A DNA stretch of 64,000 nucleotides from Paenibacillus sophorae (GTDB lineage: Bacteria; Bacillota; Bacilli; Paenibacillales; Paenibacillaceae), in contig NZ_CP076607.1 in assembly GCF_018966525.1 (NCBI RefSeq), forward strand, positions 1,984,001-2,048,000. The letters are read 5' to 3'. Below are positions 7,819-16,549 of this stretch, piece after piece. Each line of letters starts with the position of its first letter. The stretch's first letter is position 1. The position numbers and the translations under genes were made by a program. The notes beneath the pieces were generated by a model. The model did not search any database. It saw nothing but the letters and a program-made list of their open reading frames with translations, and was not told the DNA's origin.

Positions 7819-8598
7819 ATGAGTGAACGTAAAGTGGCAATAGTTGCCGGCGGAGGTCAAAGTTTGGGAGAAACGCTTTGCTATCGTCTCGCTGACGAAG
7901 GCTATGATATTGTTGTGGCTGATTTAAATGGTGAACATGCGGAGAGCGTAGCTCGGACCGTTGAGGAACAGCATCGACAAAAAGCGCTGGCTGTAGCGGT
8001 AAATTTCATCCATGAAAACGAAGTAATCGAGATGGTGGGCAAGGCAACGGAAGCCTTTGGGCGCATTGATCTGCTGGTTTATGTGGCGGGTGTCGCCAAG
8101 AGCCGTAAAATTACCGACTTTGGCCTGGAAGATTGGAATTTAACCGTCGACGTAAATCTCACCGGATACTTTTTGTGCGCAAGAGAAGTGTCGCGAGTCA
8201 TGATCGGGCAGGGCGGGGGAAATATCATTCAGATCAATTCGAAATCGGGCAAGGTCGGCAGCAAGCATAATTCGGCCTATTCCGCTTCCAAATTCGGCGG
8301 GGTCGGGCTGACGCAAAGCCTGGCGCTTGATCTGGCGGAGCACAATATCCGTGTCAACTCGATTATGCCGGGCAATCTGCTGAACTCGCCGATGTTCCAG
8401 AGCCTGATTCCCCAATACGCCCAGAAGCTTGGCATCAAACCGGAAGAAGTGGAGCAGGTATATACGGATAAAGTGCCGCTGAAGCGGGGCTGCACGTATG
8501 ACGATATCGCCAATGCCGTTATTTTTTACGCTTCCGACAAAGCGTCTTATATGACGGGGCAATCCATTAACGTGACGGGCGGTCAGGTCATGCACTAG
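7819..8598 (+). CDS. srlD: Sorbitol-6-phosphate 2-dehydrogenase
   Basis: A short-chain dehydrogenase of 259 residues, the same length as E. coli SrlD. It oxidises glucitol 6-phosphate to fructose 6-phosphate with NAD. The cofactor loop is AGGGQSLGE, the catalytic serine is in IIQINSKSGK, and the catalytic YxxxK is YSASKFGG. It is the last gene of the operon, linking the imported sugar to glycolysis. AAAGGAGTG precedes the ATG. Confidence 0.92.
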   Translation: MSERKVAIVAGGGQSLGETLCYRLADEGYDIVVADLNGEHAESVARTVEEQHRQKALAVAVNFIHENEVIEMVGKATEAFGRIDLLVYVAGVAKSRKITDFGLEDWNLTVDVNLTGYFLCAREVSRVMIGQGGGNIIQINSKSGKVGSKHNSAYSASKFGGVGLTQSLALDLAEHNIRVNSIMPGNLLNSPMFQSLIPQYAQKLGIKPEEVEQVYTDKVPLKRGCTYDDIANAVIFYASDKASYMTGQSINVTGGQVMH

Positions 8599-8639
8599 CC
8601 GGGGGAGTGCCTCCGGAACGAATGCCGATTGGATAAACG

Positions 8640-8684
8640 AAAGGATTGTGCAGGAGAATCATGCTGCGCAATCCTTTTTTTCTT
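8640..8684 (+). terminator. Terminator at the end of the glucitol operon
   Basis: AAAGGATTGTGCAG (from 8640) pairs with CTGCGCAATCCTTT (8664-8677) and is followed by TTTTTTCTTTTT. It faces the 3' end of the convergent peroxidase gene and could serve both. Confidence 0.82.
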
Positions 8685-8713
8685 TTTCCCGGGGGAATGT
8701 CACCGCTGTTCAA

Positions 8714-9190
8714 TTAAAGCAGAGTCTTAATTTCATCTTCGATGCTTTCGGGTGTCGTCGTCGGGGCAAAGCGTTTCAGCACATGTCCTTCACGGTCGAC
8801 CAGGAATTTGGTGAAATTCCACTTTACGCTTTTGGAGCCGAGCGCGCCGGGAGCTTCCTTCGTTAAATATTTGTATAACGGATGGGCATTGTCGCCGTTA
8901 ACATCGATTTTTTCATACATCGGAAAGGAGACGCCGTAGTTGAGCTGGCAGAATTCCTGGATTTCCTCGCTGCTGCCGGGCTCCTGCGCCGCAAACTGGT
9001 TGCTGGGGAAGCCGAGTACCTCGAAGCCGCGGCCCTTGAATTTTTCGTAGACTTCCTGGAGACCTTTGTATTGAGGGGTGAAGCCGCACTTGCTGGCCGT
9101 GTTCACAATAAGCAGCACCTTGCCTTTATACTTGGACAACGATTCTTCCTGACCGCGCAGGGTATTTGCATGGTAATCATAGACGCTCAT
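8714..9190 (-). CDS. Glutathione peroxidase family thiol peroxidase
   Basis: A 158-residue peroxidase of the GPx fold that reduces peroxides; the bacterial cysteine type usually uses thioredoxin or bacillithiol as reductant. The peroxidatic Cys is in NTASKCGFTPQYKGLQ, the second family motif is GFPSNQFAAQEPGS, and the WNFTKFLVDREG motif supplies the tryptophan and asparagine of the active site. The start MSVYDYHANT is chosen for its GAGGAGG at 8 bases; a TTG six codons upstream would overlap this site. It is single and convergent with srlD. Confidence 0.93.
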   Translation of the reverse strand: MSVYDYHANTLRGQEESLSKYKGKVLLIVNTASKCGFTPQYKGLQEVYEKFKGRGFEVLGFPSNQFAAQEPGSSEEIQEFCQLNYGVSFPMYEKIDVNGDNAHPLYKYLTKEAPGALGSKSVKWNFTKFLVDREGHVLKRFAPTTTPESIEDEIKTLL

Positions 9191-9373
9191 AAATGGGGTC
9201 CTCCTCAAACCATAATATGTTTATAACAATTTAATTTTAAACGATTTATAATCACAATCAAGACTTTTTGAAAAATATTAAAATTTTTTGTAATTTCTCG
9301 TTTCAAATCGCGCCTCAAGTTTAATTAAAGGTAGTGCTAGGGTAAAAATTGGATTACAAAGGAGACGATATTA

Positions 9374-9808
9374 ATGAAAGCATTGTATACGGCTACCGCA
9401 ACGGTTCGCGGCGGACGTGAAGGCTCATTTGAATCCTCTGACGGCGCTTTGAAGCATAATCTGAGCATGCCCAAAGAGCTGGGCGGTTCGGGCGGAACAG
9501 GCACGAATCCTGAGCAGCTGTTTGCTGCGGGGTACGGAGCCTGCTATGAGAGCGCGCTGGCCTTTATTTCCCGTAAGGAAGGCGTCAAGCTTCAGGATGT
9601 GGAGGTTACGTCGAACGTATCCATCGGTAAAGATGAGAGCGACGGAGGATTCAAGCTGTCCGTACGGCTTGATGTGAAAATGTCGGGTGTTGACCATGAC
9701 AAAGCGGAGGATTTGGCGAAAAAAGCCCATGATTTCTGTCCGTACTCCAAAGCGACGAGGGGAAATATCGAGGTGGAGCTTAATGTGCTGGAAATGAGCC
9801 GGCAGTAA
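9374..9808 (+). CDS. ohr: Organic hydroperoxide resistance protein (OsmC/Ohr family)
   Basis: A 144-residue Ohr-type peroxidase that detoxifies organic hydroperoxides with a Cys pair and a dihydrolipoamide-type reductant. The first cysteine is in AAGYGACYESAL and the second in KAHDFCPYSKATRGN, both at the family positions; the N-terminal TATATVRGGREGSFESSDG is typical. AAAGGAG precedes the ATG. No OhrR gene is adjacent, and no clear OhrR operator was seen in the AT-rich upstream region. Confidence 0.93.
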   Translation: MKALYTATATVRGGREGSFESSDGALKHNLSMPKELGGSGGTGTNPEQLFAAGYGACYESALAFISRKEGVKLQDVEVTSNVSIGKDESDGGFKLSVRLDVKMSGVDHDKAEDLAKKAHDFCPYSKATRGNIEVELNVLEMSRQ

Positions 9809-9851
9809 TCCCTTCGCTAAGGTGGCAGATGAAACTATTGAAGGCATGCAT

Positions 9852-9898
9852 AAATAAGACCCATTTCCGCATTGATGATGCGAAAACGGGTCTTATTT
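9852..9898 (+). terminator. Bidirectional terminator between ohr and the ABC operon
   Basis: AAATAAGACCC (9852-9862) pairs with GGGTCTTATTT (9888-9898). A/T-rich flanks on both sides suit both convergent units. Confidence 0.75.
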
Positions 9899-9930
9899 GA
9901 TTTTCTGAACGACTGAAGTTTAAACCGTTA

Positions 9931-11058
9931 TTACTCTACCGGCGGTTTGCTGTCAATGATCAGCTGCGCCTCTTCATTAGTAAGGTCGTAATTCAGGAAC
10001 TGCTTATAGAAACTTACGGTTTCTTGGACGATGTTCAGGTCGGGAAACAGATCGGGATGCAGCGTCTTGGCCGCCCATTGGATTTGCAGCGCGGCTTCGG
10101 CGCCGTAGCGGTCCCAGAGGAAAGCGCCGCTCGGGTTGTTATAAACGTGGCCGTTCTTGACGGCATTCAGTGTCCTCCATGCGGGATCGTCCATGATGTG
10201 GTCGGTATCCGTCAGGCCGCTGCCGATCATGATATAATCCGGATTCCAGGCTATAATCTGCTCCAGACTTACAGGCTTCATGTTGCCGCTAATCTCTTGA
10301 GCGGCATTAACGCCGCCAGCTACTTCAATCCAGTTCTGGATCATCGTGTCCTTGCCGTCCACCTGAAGCGGCGACAGGGACTGAATATGCAGCACCTTAG
10401 GCTTATCCGACTCGGGAATTTTGGACGTTACAGCAGTTATCTGTTCGAGCTTGCCATCAAGATAGCTGATAAAGGAATCGGCCCGGGTACGCGCATCTTC
10501 CCCGAGAATGTCTCCCGTCAACCGGAAGCATTCCTTCATCTCTTCGAAATTCGTAAAGTTCAGCGTTACTGTGGGAATCCCGGCATTCTCCAGAGGCTGA
10601 ATCAGCGGAGAACCGGTCGACGCAAAGGCGATGTCAGGCTTGTTCTTCAGCACCTCTTCCATTTGCGCTTCGGATTTGGTAAAGGCGGTCACAGCATTTT
10701 TCATCTGCGGATTTACTTTGTACAGCCAAGGGACCGACTTGGGCGTAGAGATGGTGGACACGATTTTTCCGCCGGCTCCAAGGATCGTCACAACTTCATT
10801 ATGAGCAGGCCAGGCATCAGCAATTTTGTTGATTTGCGAAGGGACTGTCACCTGGCGTCCGTCGGTATCCGTAATGGTCTTGCCTGCCTCGGCTGTCTGC
10901 GAGGAAGTCGCCTGCGGAGAAGGTGCCGGCGATGCTGCGGTTCCGGTGTCACCGGCATTCCCATTTGTATTATTGCTTCCGCATCCTGCCAGAACCAGAA
11001 TTAATGCTGCCGATAGTATGAACGCCAGCAAGCTTTTTTCTTTGAATCTTTTTTGCAT
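9931..11058 (-). CDS. ABC transporter substrate-binding lipoprotein, FecB/BtuF type
   Basis: A 375-residue exported lipoprotein. The signal peptide ends in the lipobox LVLAGC (Cys ~26), followed by a Gly/Ser/Pro-rich linker. The body is a class III periplasmic-binding fold (TITDTDGRQVTVPSQINKIA; LEQIIAWNPDYIMIGSG; NGHVYNNPSGAFLWDRYGAE). It captures an iron-siderophore, haem or related metal complex and hands it to the permease. It is the last gene of the permease-ATPase-binding protein operon; the ATG has AGGAGG. The substrate cannot be read from the sequence. Confidence 0.87.
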   Translation of the reverse strand: MQKRFKEKSLLAFILSAALILVLAGCGSNNTNGNAGDTGTAASPAPSPQATSSQTAEAGKTITDTDGRQVTVPSQINKIADAWPAHNEVVTILGAGGKIVSTISTPKSVPWLYKVNPQMKNAVTAFTKSEAQMEEVLKNKPDIAFASTGSPLIQPLENAGIPTVTLNFTNFEEMKECFRLTGDILGEDARTRADSFISYLDGKLEQITAVTSKIPESDKPKVLHIQSLSPLQVDGKDTMIQNWIEVAGGVNAAQEISGNMKPVSLEQIIAWNPDYIMIGSGLTDTDHIMDDPAWRTLNAVKNGHVYNNPSGAFLWDRYGAEAALQIQWAAKTLHPDLFPDLNIVQETVSFYKQFLNYDLTNEEAQLIIDSKPPVE

Positions 11059-11096
11059 GATAGTACCTCCTGTTTTTTGTGAATAATGAAGTTTGG

Positions 11097-11906
11097 TTAA
11101 GACAACTCCTCAAGCATTTGACTTTCCGTCCGCATAAGTGGAACGCATGTCTTCACATTCTGCCCTGTGGCGGCGGTAAGTTCCGCGATCTCGACATCGA
11201 TGCCGTAGGCGGATTTCAAATTCTCGGATGTTACCACCTCTTTCACAGACCCCGCCAAAAAGGGAAGCCCGCGGCGCAAGAGCGCTACCCTGTCTGAGCA
11301 TAAAAAGGCATGATCTGGAAAATGAGACGTCATGACTACCGTCATTCCCCGGTTGCTGAGCAGCCGGATTTGTTCCAGCATTCGGATCTGATTGCCGAAA
11401 TCCAGATTGGACGTCGGCTCGTCCATTATCAAGATGTCCGGCTGCTGCGCCAGCGCCCGGGCGATTAGGACCATCTGCCGCTCTCCTCCGCTCAGCTCCG
11501 TGTATATTCGATCCCGCAGAGCAGTGATCTGAAGCATTTGCAGAGCCTGATCGGCAATGCTCCGGTCTTTGGAACTCGGTGCGGCGAACAGTCCGAGATG
11601 AGCGGTGCGGCCCATGGTGACCACATCGAAGACGCTGAATGGAAAAGGGGCGCCGTGCGCCTGGGGGACGTAGCCAACGGCACGGGCCAGCATTTGTCTG
11701 GACCATCCTTCGGTGCTCTGCCCTTTAATTTTGACGGTTCCCCCTAAGGGCTTCAGAAAAGACAGCAAGGTCTTGAACAAGGTTGTTTTGCCTGCGCCGT
11801 TGGGACCGAGCAGACACATAATCTCCCCGGACCGAACCGAAAACGAAACCTCCTTGACGATCGGCTGACTGCCATAACCGCAGGAGAGATTCTCGACTTC
11901 CAGCAT
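11097..11906 (-). CDS. ABC transporter ATP-binding protein, FecE type
   Basis: A 269-residue nucleotide-binding subunit powering the FecBCD-type importer. Walker A is GPNGAGKTT, the signature is LSGGERQ, Walker B is ILIMDEPTSNLD, and the H-loop is VVMTSHFPDHAF. The ATG at 11906 is chosen because AAAGGGGGTGG precedes it; it overlaps the permease stop as TGATG, so translation is coupled. Confidence 0.92.
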   Translation of the reverse strand: MLEVENLSCGYGSQPIVKEVSFSVRSGEIMCLLGPNGAGKTTLFKTLLSFLKPLGGTVKIKGQSTEGWSRQMLARAVGYVPQAHGAPFPFSVFDVVTMGRTAHLGLFAAPSSKDRSIADQALQMLQITALRDRIYTELSGGERQMVLIARALAQQPDILIMDEPTSNLDFGNQIRMLEQIRLLSNRGMTVVMTSHFPDHAFLCSDRVALLRRGLPFLAGSVKEVVTSENLKSAYGIDVEIAELTAATGQNVKTCVPLMRTESQMLEELS

Positions 11907-12979
11907 CAGTCCCACCCCCTTTTTCCGGTAAGGAGCAGCACAATGAAAAAGGGAGCGCCAATCAGGGAAGTCAGGATTCCAAGCGGGATTTCCATGGTAA
12001 GCGCGCTGCGGGCAATATCATCGACAAGCAAGAGATAGGATGCGCCGTATAGCGCGGAGACGGGCAGCAGCACCTTGTAGTTTGGCCCGACGACCATACG
12101 TGCGAGATGGGGCACGATTAGACCTACCCAGCCGATCATGCCGCTGACGGATACAGAGGCGGCGGTCAGCAGGGTGGAGCATACGATGGTGACTATGCGG
12201 ATTCTGGCCGTATTGACACCGAGCGACTGGGCTTCTTCCTCGCCAAAAGACAATACGTTCAGCTTCCATCGCAGCAGAAGCAGTGGTATCAAACCGATTA
12301 ACACGAGCGGAGCAAGGATTGCCAAATCATCCAGTCCGACAAGAGACAATCCGCCCATCAGCCAAAAGGTGATGGAGGGAAGCTTGTTGTCAGGATCGGC
12401 AGCCAGCTTAATAATCGAGGTGAACGAGCCGAACACGGTGGAAATGACGATCCCGGTCAGCACCAGGGAAAGCACCGCCCCACCTCTGCGGCTGACAAGC
12501 GATCCAATGGAGTAGGTCAGCGCCACCGCTCCAATACCGAGCAGGAAGGACAGCAGTTGAATGCCCGCCGGGCCAAGCGACAGCAGCATCGCTAACGCCG
12601 CACCGAATCCCGCCCCGGCAGAGGCGCCCAGAATATCCGGCGACACCATCGGATTGCGGAACAGGCCTTGGTACGAAGCTCCGGCGGCGGCCAATGCCCC
12701 GCCGACGAGCAGGGCGGCGGCGATTCGCGGAATGCGCACATTGAACAGGACGGTGCTGACAGAATCCGGTCCCGGGTCGGGCAGTCCGAGAAGGCGGGCC
12801 CGGAAGATATCAGCCATCTGAGACAGCGAGACGCTGTAACGTCCGAGTGTGAAGGAGAGGAGCAGCACGGCAATCGGCAGTCCGGCGGTCAGAACGATTC
12901 GGATCACCCGTTTGTGTTTGCCGGAGGAATTCGTCGTTTGCCCCAACATTTCGGAAGTTTGTGTCATTTTTGCGTTCAT
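11906..12979 (-). CDS. ABC transporter permease, FecCD family
   Basis: A 357-residue polytopic membrane protein of the FecCD/BtuC family, expected to have about ten transmembrane helices. Family motifs include RIPRIAAALLVGGALAAAGA and GLIVPHLARMVVGPNYKVLL. It is the first gene of the leftward operon, with AAGGAGG before the ATG. The upstream 100 bases are AT-rich, but I could not assign a Fur box. Confidence 0.9.
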   Translation of the reverse strand: MNAKMTQTSEMLGQTTNSSGKHKRVIRIVLTAGLPIAVLLLSFTLGRYSVSLSQMADIFRARLLGLPDPGPDSVSTVLFNVRIPRIAAALLVGGALAAAGASYQGLFRNPMVSPDILGASAGAGFGAALAMLLSLGPAGIQLLSFLLGIGAVALTYSIGSLVSRRGGAVLSLVLTGIVISTVFGSFTSIIKLAADPDNKLPSITFWLMGGLSLVGLDDLAILAPLVLIGLIPLLLLRWKLNVLSFGEEEAQSLGVNTARIRIVTIVCSTLLTAASVSVSGMIGWVGLIVPHLARMVVGPNYKVLLPVSALYGASYLLLVDDIARSALTMEIPLGILTSLIGAPFFIVLLLTGKRGWD

Positions 12980-13338
12980 CCTTCAGCCTCCTTTTTTCTG
13001 AATTTTTCTGAAACCAGCTTGAAAGCCTAAGTTTTTTACATTTTGATATAAAAAGATTAATATTGTTATGACATTTAGCATATATTCATTATTTTTATAT
13101 ATAAATAGATATAATTAGAATAGGTACGACGGCGGAATTCGCGTTCGTTGACATAGCTTTTTGGAAGATTTTGATCACAGGCTGATAAGCCCGATTTTTT
13201 CCTTCATTAATCTCAGCTTCGAACTCATCCTCCCTTTGGTTGACATCACCCCTAAAATTCTTTAAGATGTCTAAGTATCTGAGCATACGGTCATTTACAC
13301 ATTGGATTAGCCAAAATTTAAAATAACAGGTGATGAAG
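12980..13338. other. Intergenic region, no gene recognised
   Basis: It divides the leftward ABC operon from a rightward small gene and should hold both promoters. The part 13020-13130 is very AT-rich. A 63-codon leftward frame (13095-13286) has no ribosome site and is not convincing. No Fur box or riboswitch was recognised. Confidence 0.4.
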
Positions 13339-13617
13339 ATGTCTTATAAACCGGTAATCACGAACGTGACGAAGGCCAGCAGCAACGACAAGGATGGGCT
13401 GTATGAATTCATTATTAAGCTCGCTGACGGAACGGAATGCCGCGCGTTTTACCATCGGCTTCCTGAATGGAGAATGACGAACATCAGCCGACTGCTGAAG
13501 ACTCCCTGCCCGATTTGCCGCAAGGACTTTATTTGCAAATGTATGGAGGCGTTCACCGGAGAGTTGGAAGATCAAATGATCGGTGACAACTGGATTGAGA
13601 AGACCACTGCCGAGTAA
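13339..13617 (+). CDS. Small conserved-type protein with Cys-rich C-terminus
   Basis: About 92 residues. The N-terminal part is strand-rich (MSYKPVITNVTKASSNDKDG). The C-terminal part has CPICRKDFICKCMEAFTGEL, a four-cysteine cluster that could bind zinc. Starts at 13330, 13333 and 13339 are possible; 13339 gives the best distance to AGGTGA. I do not recognise a function. It is followed 100 bases later by the DCC-family gene. Confidence 0.55.
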   Translation: MSYKPVITNVTKASSNDKDGLYEFIIKLADGTECRAFYHRLPEWRMTNISRLLKTPCPICRKDFICKCMEAFTGELEDQMIGDNWIEKTTAE

Positions 13618-13717
13618 CAGCAGCAGACAGGAACCTGGAGGCGCGGGAAGATTCCCGCGTTTTTGTTTTGCCGTAAAACGGGGAAAGATAGAATATGAAG
13701 GGAAGGAGAGGAGCCGG

Positions 13718-14257
13718 ATGGCTGATGTGAGAAGGGCGCAATCCACCGAGCGGGAGATGCCGGAAGAGCAAGGAAAGACGGAGAAGCAGAAAAAGGCGAA
13801 AGAATCATCAAAGACGAAAGAGCGGGCAGAGGCGGCAGAGCCCCAAAAATTCGCTGATGCCGACGGGGCATCCATCGTGCTGATCGACGGCGTTTGCCAT
13901 TTGTGCGGGTGGCTGGTAACCTTCATTATTCCCCGTGATCCCGAAGGACGTTTTCGTTTCGCGCCGCTGCAGAGCGACATCGGGCAAAAGCTGCTGGAAA
14001 AAGGCGGGCTGGACGCTCATCGGCTGGATACGGTAGTGCTTGTAGAAAACGGGAAGTATTATACGGAATCGGCTGCTGCTCTTCGTATTCTGCGCAGGCT
14101 TCGCTTTCCCTGGCCGACCGCTTATTTGCTTATCGCCGTACCGGCTCCGCTGCGCAACAGGCTGTACCGGTACGTGGCAAAGAATCGCTACCGCTGGTTC
14201 GGCCGTGATGATCAGTGCCTTTTGCCTACGCCGGAGATCCGGGGGCGCTTTTTGTAG
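13718..14257 (+). CDS. DCC-family (DUF393) thiol-disulfide oxidoreductase-like protein
   Basis: A 179-residue protein. The first ~45 residues are a Lys/Glu-rich low-complexity tail. The DUF393 core starts at IVLIDGVCHLCGWLVTFIIP, whose CxxC (Cys-His-Leu-Cys) matches the DxxCxxC signature. It ends RYRWFGRDDQCLLPTPEIRG as family members do. The family has a thioredoxin-like redox motif, but its partners are unknown. ATG 13718 follows GGAAGGAGAGGAG. Confidence 0.8.
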   Translation: MADVRRAQSTEREMPEEQGKTEKQKKAKESSKTKERAEAAEPQKFADADGASIVLIDGVCHLCGWLVTFIIPRDPEGRFRFAPLQSDIGQKLLEKGGLDAHRLDTVVLVENGKYYTESAAALRILRRLRFPWPTAYLLIAVPAPLRNRLYRYVAKNRYRWFGRDDQCLLPTPEIRGRFL

Positions 14258-14361
14258 TGATAGCCTCTGAATAAAAGGGGAGTGAATTATTCTGATTTTT
14301 AAATATTGCCGTGTTTCAATAAATATGCTAGTATAGCTGTAAATTATAGGAATAGTGACGG

Positions 14362-14410
14362 AAGCACCGTTCATTAACCGTTTGTCGCGGTTATTGGCGG
14401 TGCTTTTTTT
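14362..14410 (+). terminator. Terminator before the tad operon
   Basis: AAGCACCG (14362-14369) pairs with CGGTGCTT (14398-14405); an inner AACCG/CGGTT pair extends the fold. A T-run follows. Confidence 0.75.
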
Positions 14411-14462
14411 GCTGTCTTCTTATAAGTAAATTGTGAGGATGTTAAAGAAAGGGGGAAGATTA

Positions 14463-15629
14463 ATGGCCGCTAACATCGTGCTCGCCGTACGTGAAACCCA
14501 ATATATCGAACCGCTGCTGCACTATATTCACCATAGCGAGTATGGAGAAATGCTGAATATTAAGGCGTTCAGCCGAATGGAGGTTTTTACCGAGTACATG
14601 AAGGGCGGGGAAGTGCCTGACGCGGTTGTCGGCGAACCCGCGTTCATCGAGGCGTGGCTCGTTGGGGGCCGGGCGGCTGTACCTTGGGCGATTCTGGAGG
14701 AAGCCGGCGGTGCGGCGTTCACGGAGAATAAGGGTGCTGCAGGCGGCAAACGGATTGCGAAATATCAAGCGCTGCCGGCGCTGTTGTCCTCCATGCTTCA
14801 GCTGTGTGAAGTGCGGCGAAACCGCACAGCTTTCGGTTTGGGCGAAGGCACTTTGCTGCTTGGAATTGTGTCGGGAAGCGGCAGCAGCGGCAAGACGACG
14901 GTCGCGATGAACTTAGCCAAGCAGTTTGGGTGCCAAGGATTGTCCGTATTTTATCTGAATCTTGAGACGGTGAACAGCAGCGGGTTGTTTCTGCATCCTT
15001 CCTGGGGAAAAGGCCCGGGGCTGGAGCGGCTTCTGTACGAGATTCAAGTCTCCAAAGATAGAGGACACGCTTCGGAAATCGGCATAAGGCGTTATGCTGT
15101 AAGACTGGACGCGCTGCACTGCGATACTTTCAGACCTGTGAGCAATGTTAAAGAAATGGTGCATATGAGCGCAGGGGATGCGCAGGAGTTGATGGAACTG
15201 CTGGCCGGGGACGGCGGCTATGATATCGTCATCGTCGATACGGGCAGCATCGGGGAAGAACGCGCTGGGGCGGTGCTGCAATGCTGTGGACGTCTGGTTT
15301 GGGTGCTGCGGGACGACGAGGTGGGTGTCTACAAAACCGAAAGGTGGCTGTCGCACTTCACATCTCCGCATTCCGGGATGACGGCGGATTTATCCGGCAA
15401 GAGCTTGTTTGCAGTAAATTTCGCCAGGGAGAATGTTCCGCAGATACCGTTCACCGAGGGAATAGAGCCTGATGTCCTGCTTCCCTTCATCTCCTCATGG
15501 AATCTGCCCAATAGGGGGGAGCTAAGTCTCAATTCGCCGGTGTTCCAGCGCGGTATCCAGAAATTATGCGGAATGATTGCGGGGATGCCGCAGCCTGAGC
15601 TTCAGTCAGGCGGAGAGGGAAATTCATGA
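14463..15629 (+). CDS. CpaE/TadZ-like pilus-assembly ATPase
   Basis: A 388-residue MinD/ParA-type ATPase. The N-terminal ~110 residues resemble a receiver-like domain, followed by a deviant P-loop GSGSSGKTTVAMNLAKQFG and a second ATPase motif IVIVDTGSIGEERAG. TadZ/CpaE proteins place the Flp/Tad pilus machine at the cell pole or membrane. ATG 14463 is chosen for the AAAGGGGGA just upstream; a GTG 10 codons earlier lacks a ribosome site. The stop overlaps the start of the cpaF-like gene by four bases. Confidence 0.75.
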   Translation: MAANIVLAVRETQYIEPLLHYIHHSEYGEMLNIKAFSRMEVFTEYMKGGEVPDAVVGEPAFIEAWLVGGRAAVPWAILEEAGGAAFTENKGAAGGKRIAKYQALPALLSSMLQLCEVRRNRTAFGLGEGTLLLGIVSGSGSSGKTTVAMNLAKQFGCQGLSVFYLNLETVNSSGLFLHPSWGKGPGLERLLYEIQVSKDRGHASEIGIRRYAVRLDALHCDTFRPVSNVKEMVHMSAGDAQELMELLAGDGGYDIVIVDTGSIGEERAGAVLQCCGRLVWVLRDDEVGVYKTERWLSHFTSPHSGMTADLSGKSLFAVNFARENVPQIPFTEGIEPDVLLPFISSWNLPNRGELSLNSPVFQRGIQKLCGMIAGMPQPELQSGGEGNS

Positions 15630-16549
15630 ATGACGAATTATTCCGGGCTCTTCGCAGCGATATACGTTCAGGGCTGGATGTGACCTCCTCCGTGGGGAAC
15701 GGCGAACTGATCTCGCATATTGAAAGAACGATTTTTGAGCGGGAAGAGCTGCGGCCGTTAACGGCCCAGGAGAAGCGCGCGCTTGTCCGGAGACTGTTCG
15801 ATTCCTTTCGCGGTCTGGATGTGCTTCAGCCGCTCGTGGATAATCCTGCCATTAGCGAGATTATGATTAACAGCCATGAAGATATTTTTGTCGAAGAGGA
15901 AGGGGAGATCCGCCGCCTGCCGCTGGCGTTTGAATCGGCGTCCAGGCTGGAGGATATTATCCAGATCGTCGTTTCCGACGTCAACCGCGTAGTCAACGAA
16001 TCGTCGCCGATAGTTGATGCCCGCTTAAAAGACGGGTCGCGGGTCAATATTGTGCTTCCGCCCGTCGCGCTGAAGGGTCCAGCAATGACGATCCGAAAGT
16101 TTCCCGAGTCGCCGATGACAATGGATGATCTTGTCCGCCGGGAGGCCATCAGCCGGGAAGCGGCCGATCTGCTGAAGACGCTCGTAGCTGCTAAATACAA
16201 TATTTTTATCAGCGGTGGAACGGGTTCGGGCAAGACCACCTTTCTGAACGCATTATCCCAGTTTATTCCTCCCCAGGAGAGGGTCATTACAATTGAGGAT
16301 TCGGCTGAGCTGCAAATTGTGACTGTACCTAATCTGGTATCCCTTGAGACCAGGAACGCCAACACGGAGGGCAGGGGGGAAATCACCATCCGCGATCTGA
16401 TCCGCTCGTCGCTGCGGATGCGTCCGAACCGGATCGTCGTTGGAGAGGTTCGTGGCGCAGAGGCGCTTGATATGCTTCAGGCGATGAACACAGGACACGA
16501 CGGATCTCCATCAACTATATTGTGGATTCAATTGAACGTAATGTCCTGA
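15626..16549 (+). pseudogene. CpaF/TadA-type pilus ATPase, interrupted by the prophage
   Basis: Secretion ATPase that powers Tad pilus assembly. Visible motifs are Walker A SGGTGSGKTTFLNAL, the Asp box ITIEDSAELQ, Walker B-region VVGEVRGAEALDMLQAMNTG, and the start of the next motif GHDGS. The host frame ends at about codon 293; the remaining residues PSTILWIQLNVMS are read from prophage DNA and stop at 16549. The normal protein continues with an STxHANS-type motif and roughly 100-150 more residues, so this product lacks the end of the ATPase domain and is expected to be inactive. The missing 3' part should be found at attR beyond the window. Confidence 0.85.
16500..16520. other. Probable attL crossover region
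   Basis: The host cpaF reading is normal through GHDGS (codon ending 16507) and departs immediately afterwards (SPST where the family has SLST). The integrase stop lies a few bases further right. The exact core, usually only a few bases for serine integrases, cannot be fixed without attR. Confidence 0.65.

Noticed and set aside
10024..11004. 326-codon rightward frame opposite the substrate-binding lipoprotein
   Set aside because: Antisense to a well-supported gene with lipobox and family motifs; no ribosome site.
13095..13286. 63-codon leftward frame in the gap between the ABC operon and the small gene
   Set aside because: No ribosome site and AT-driven composition at its end.
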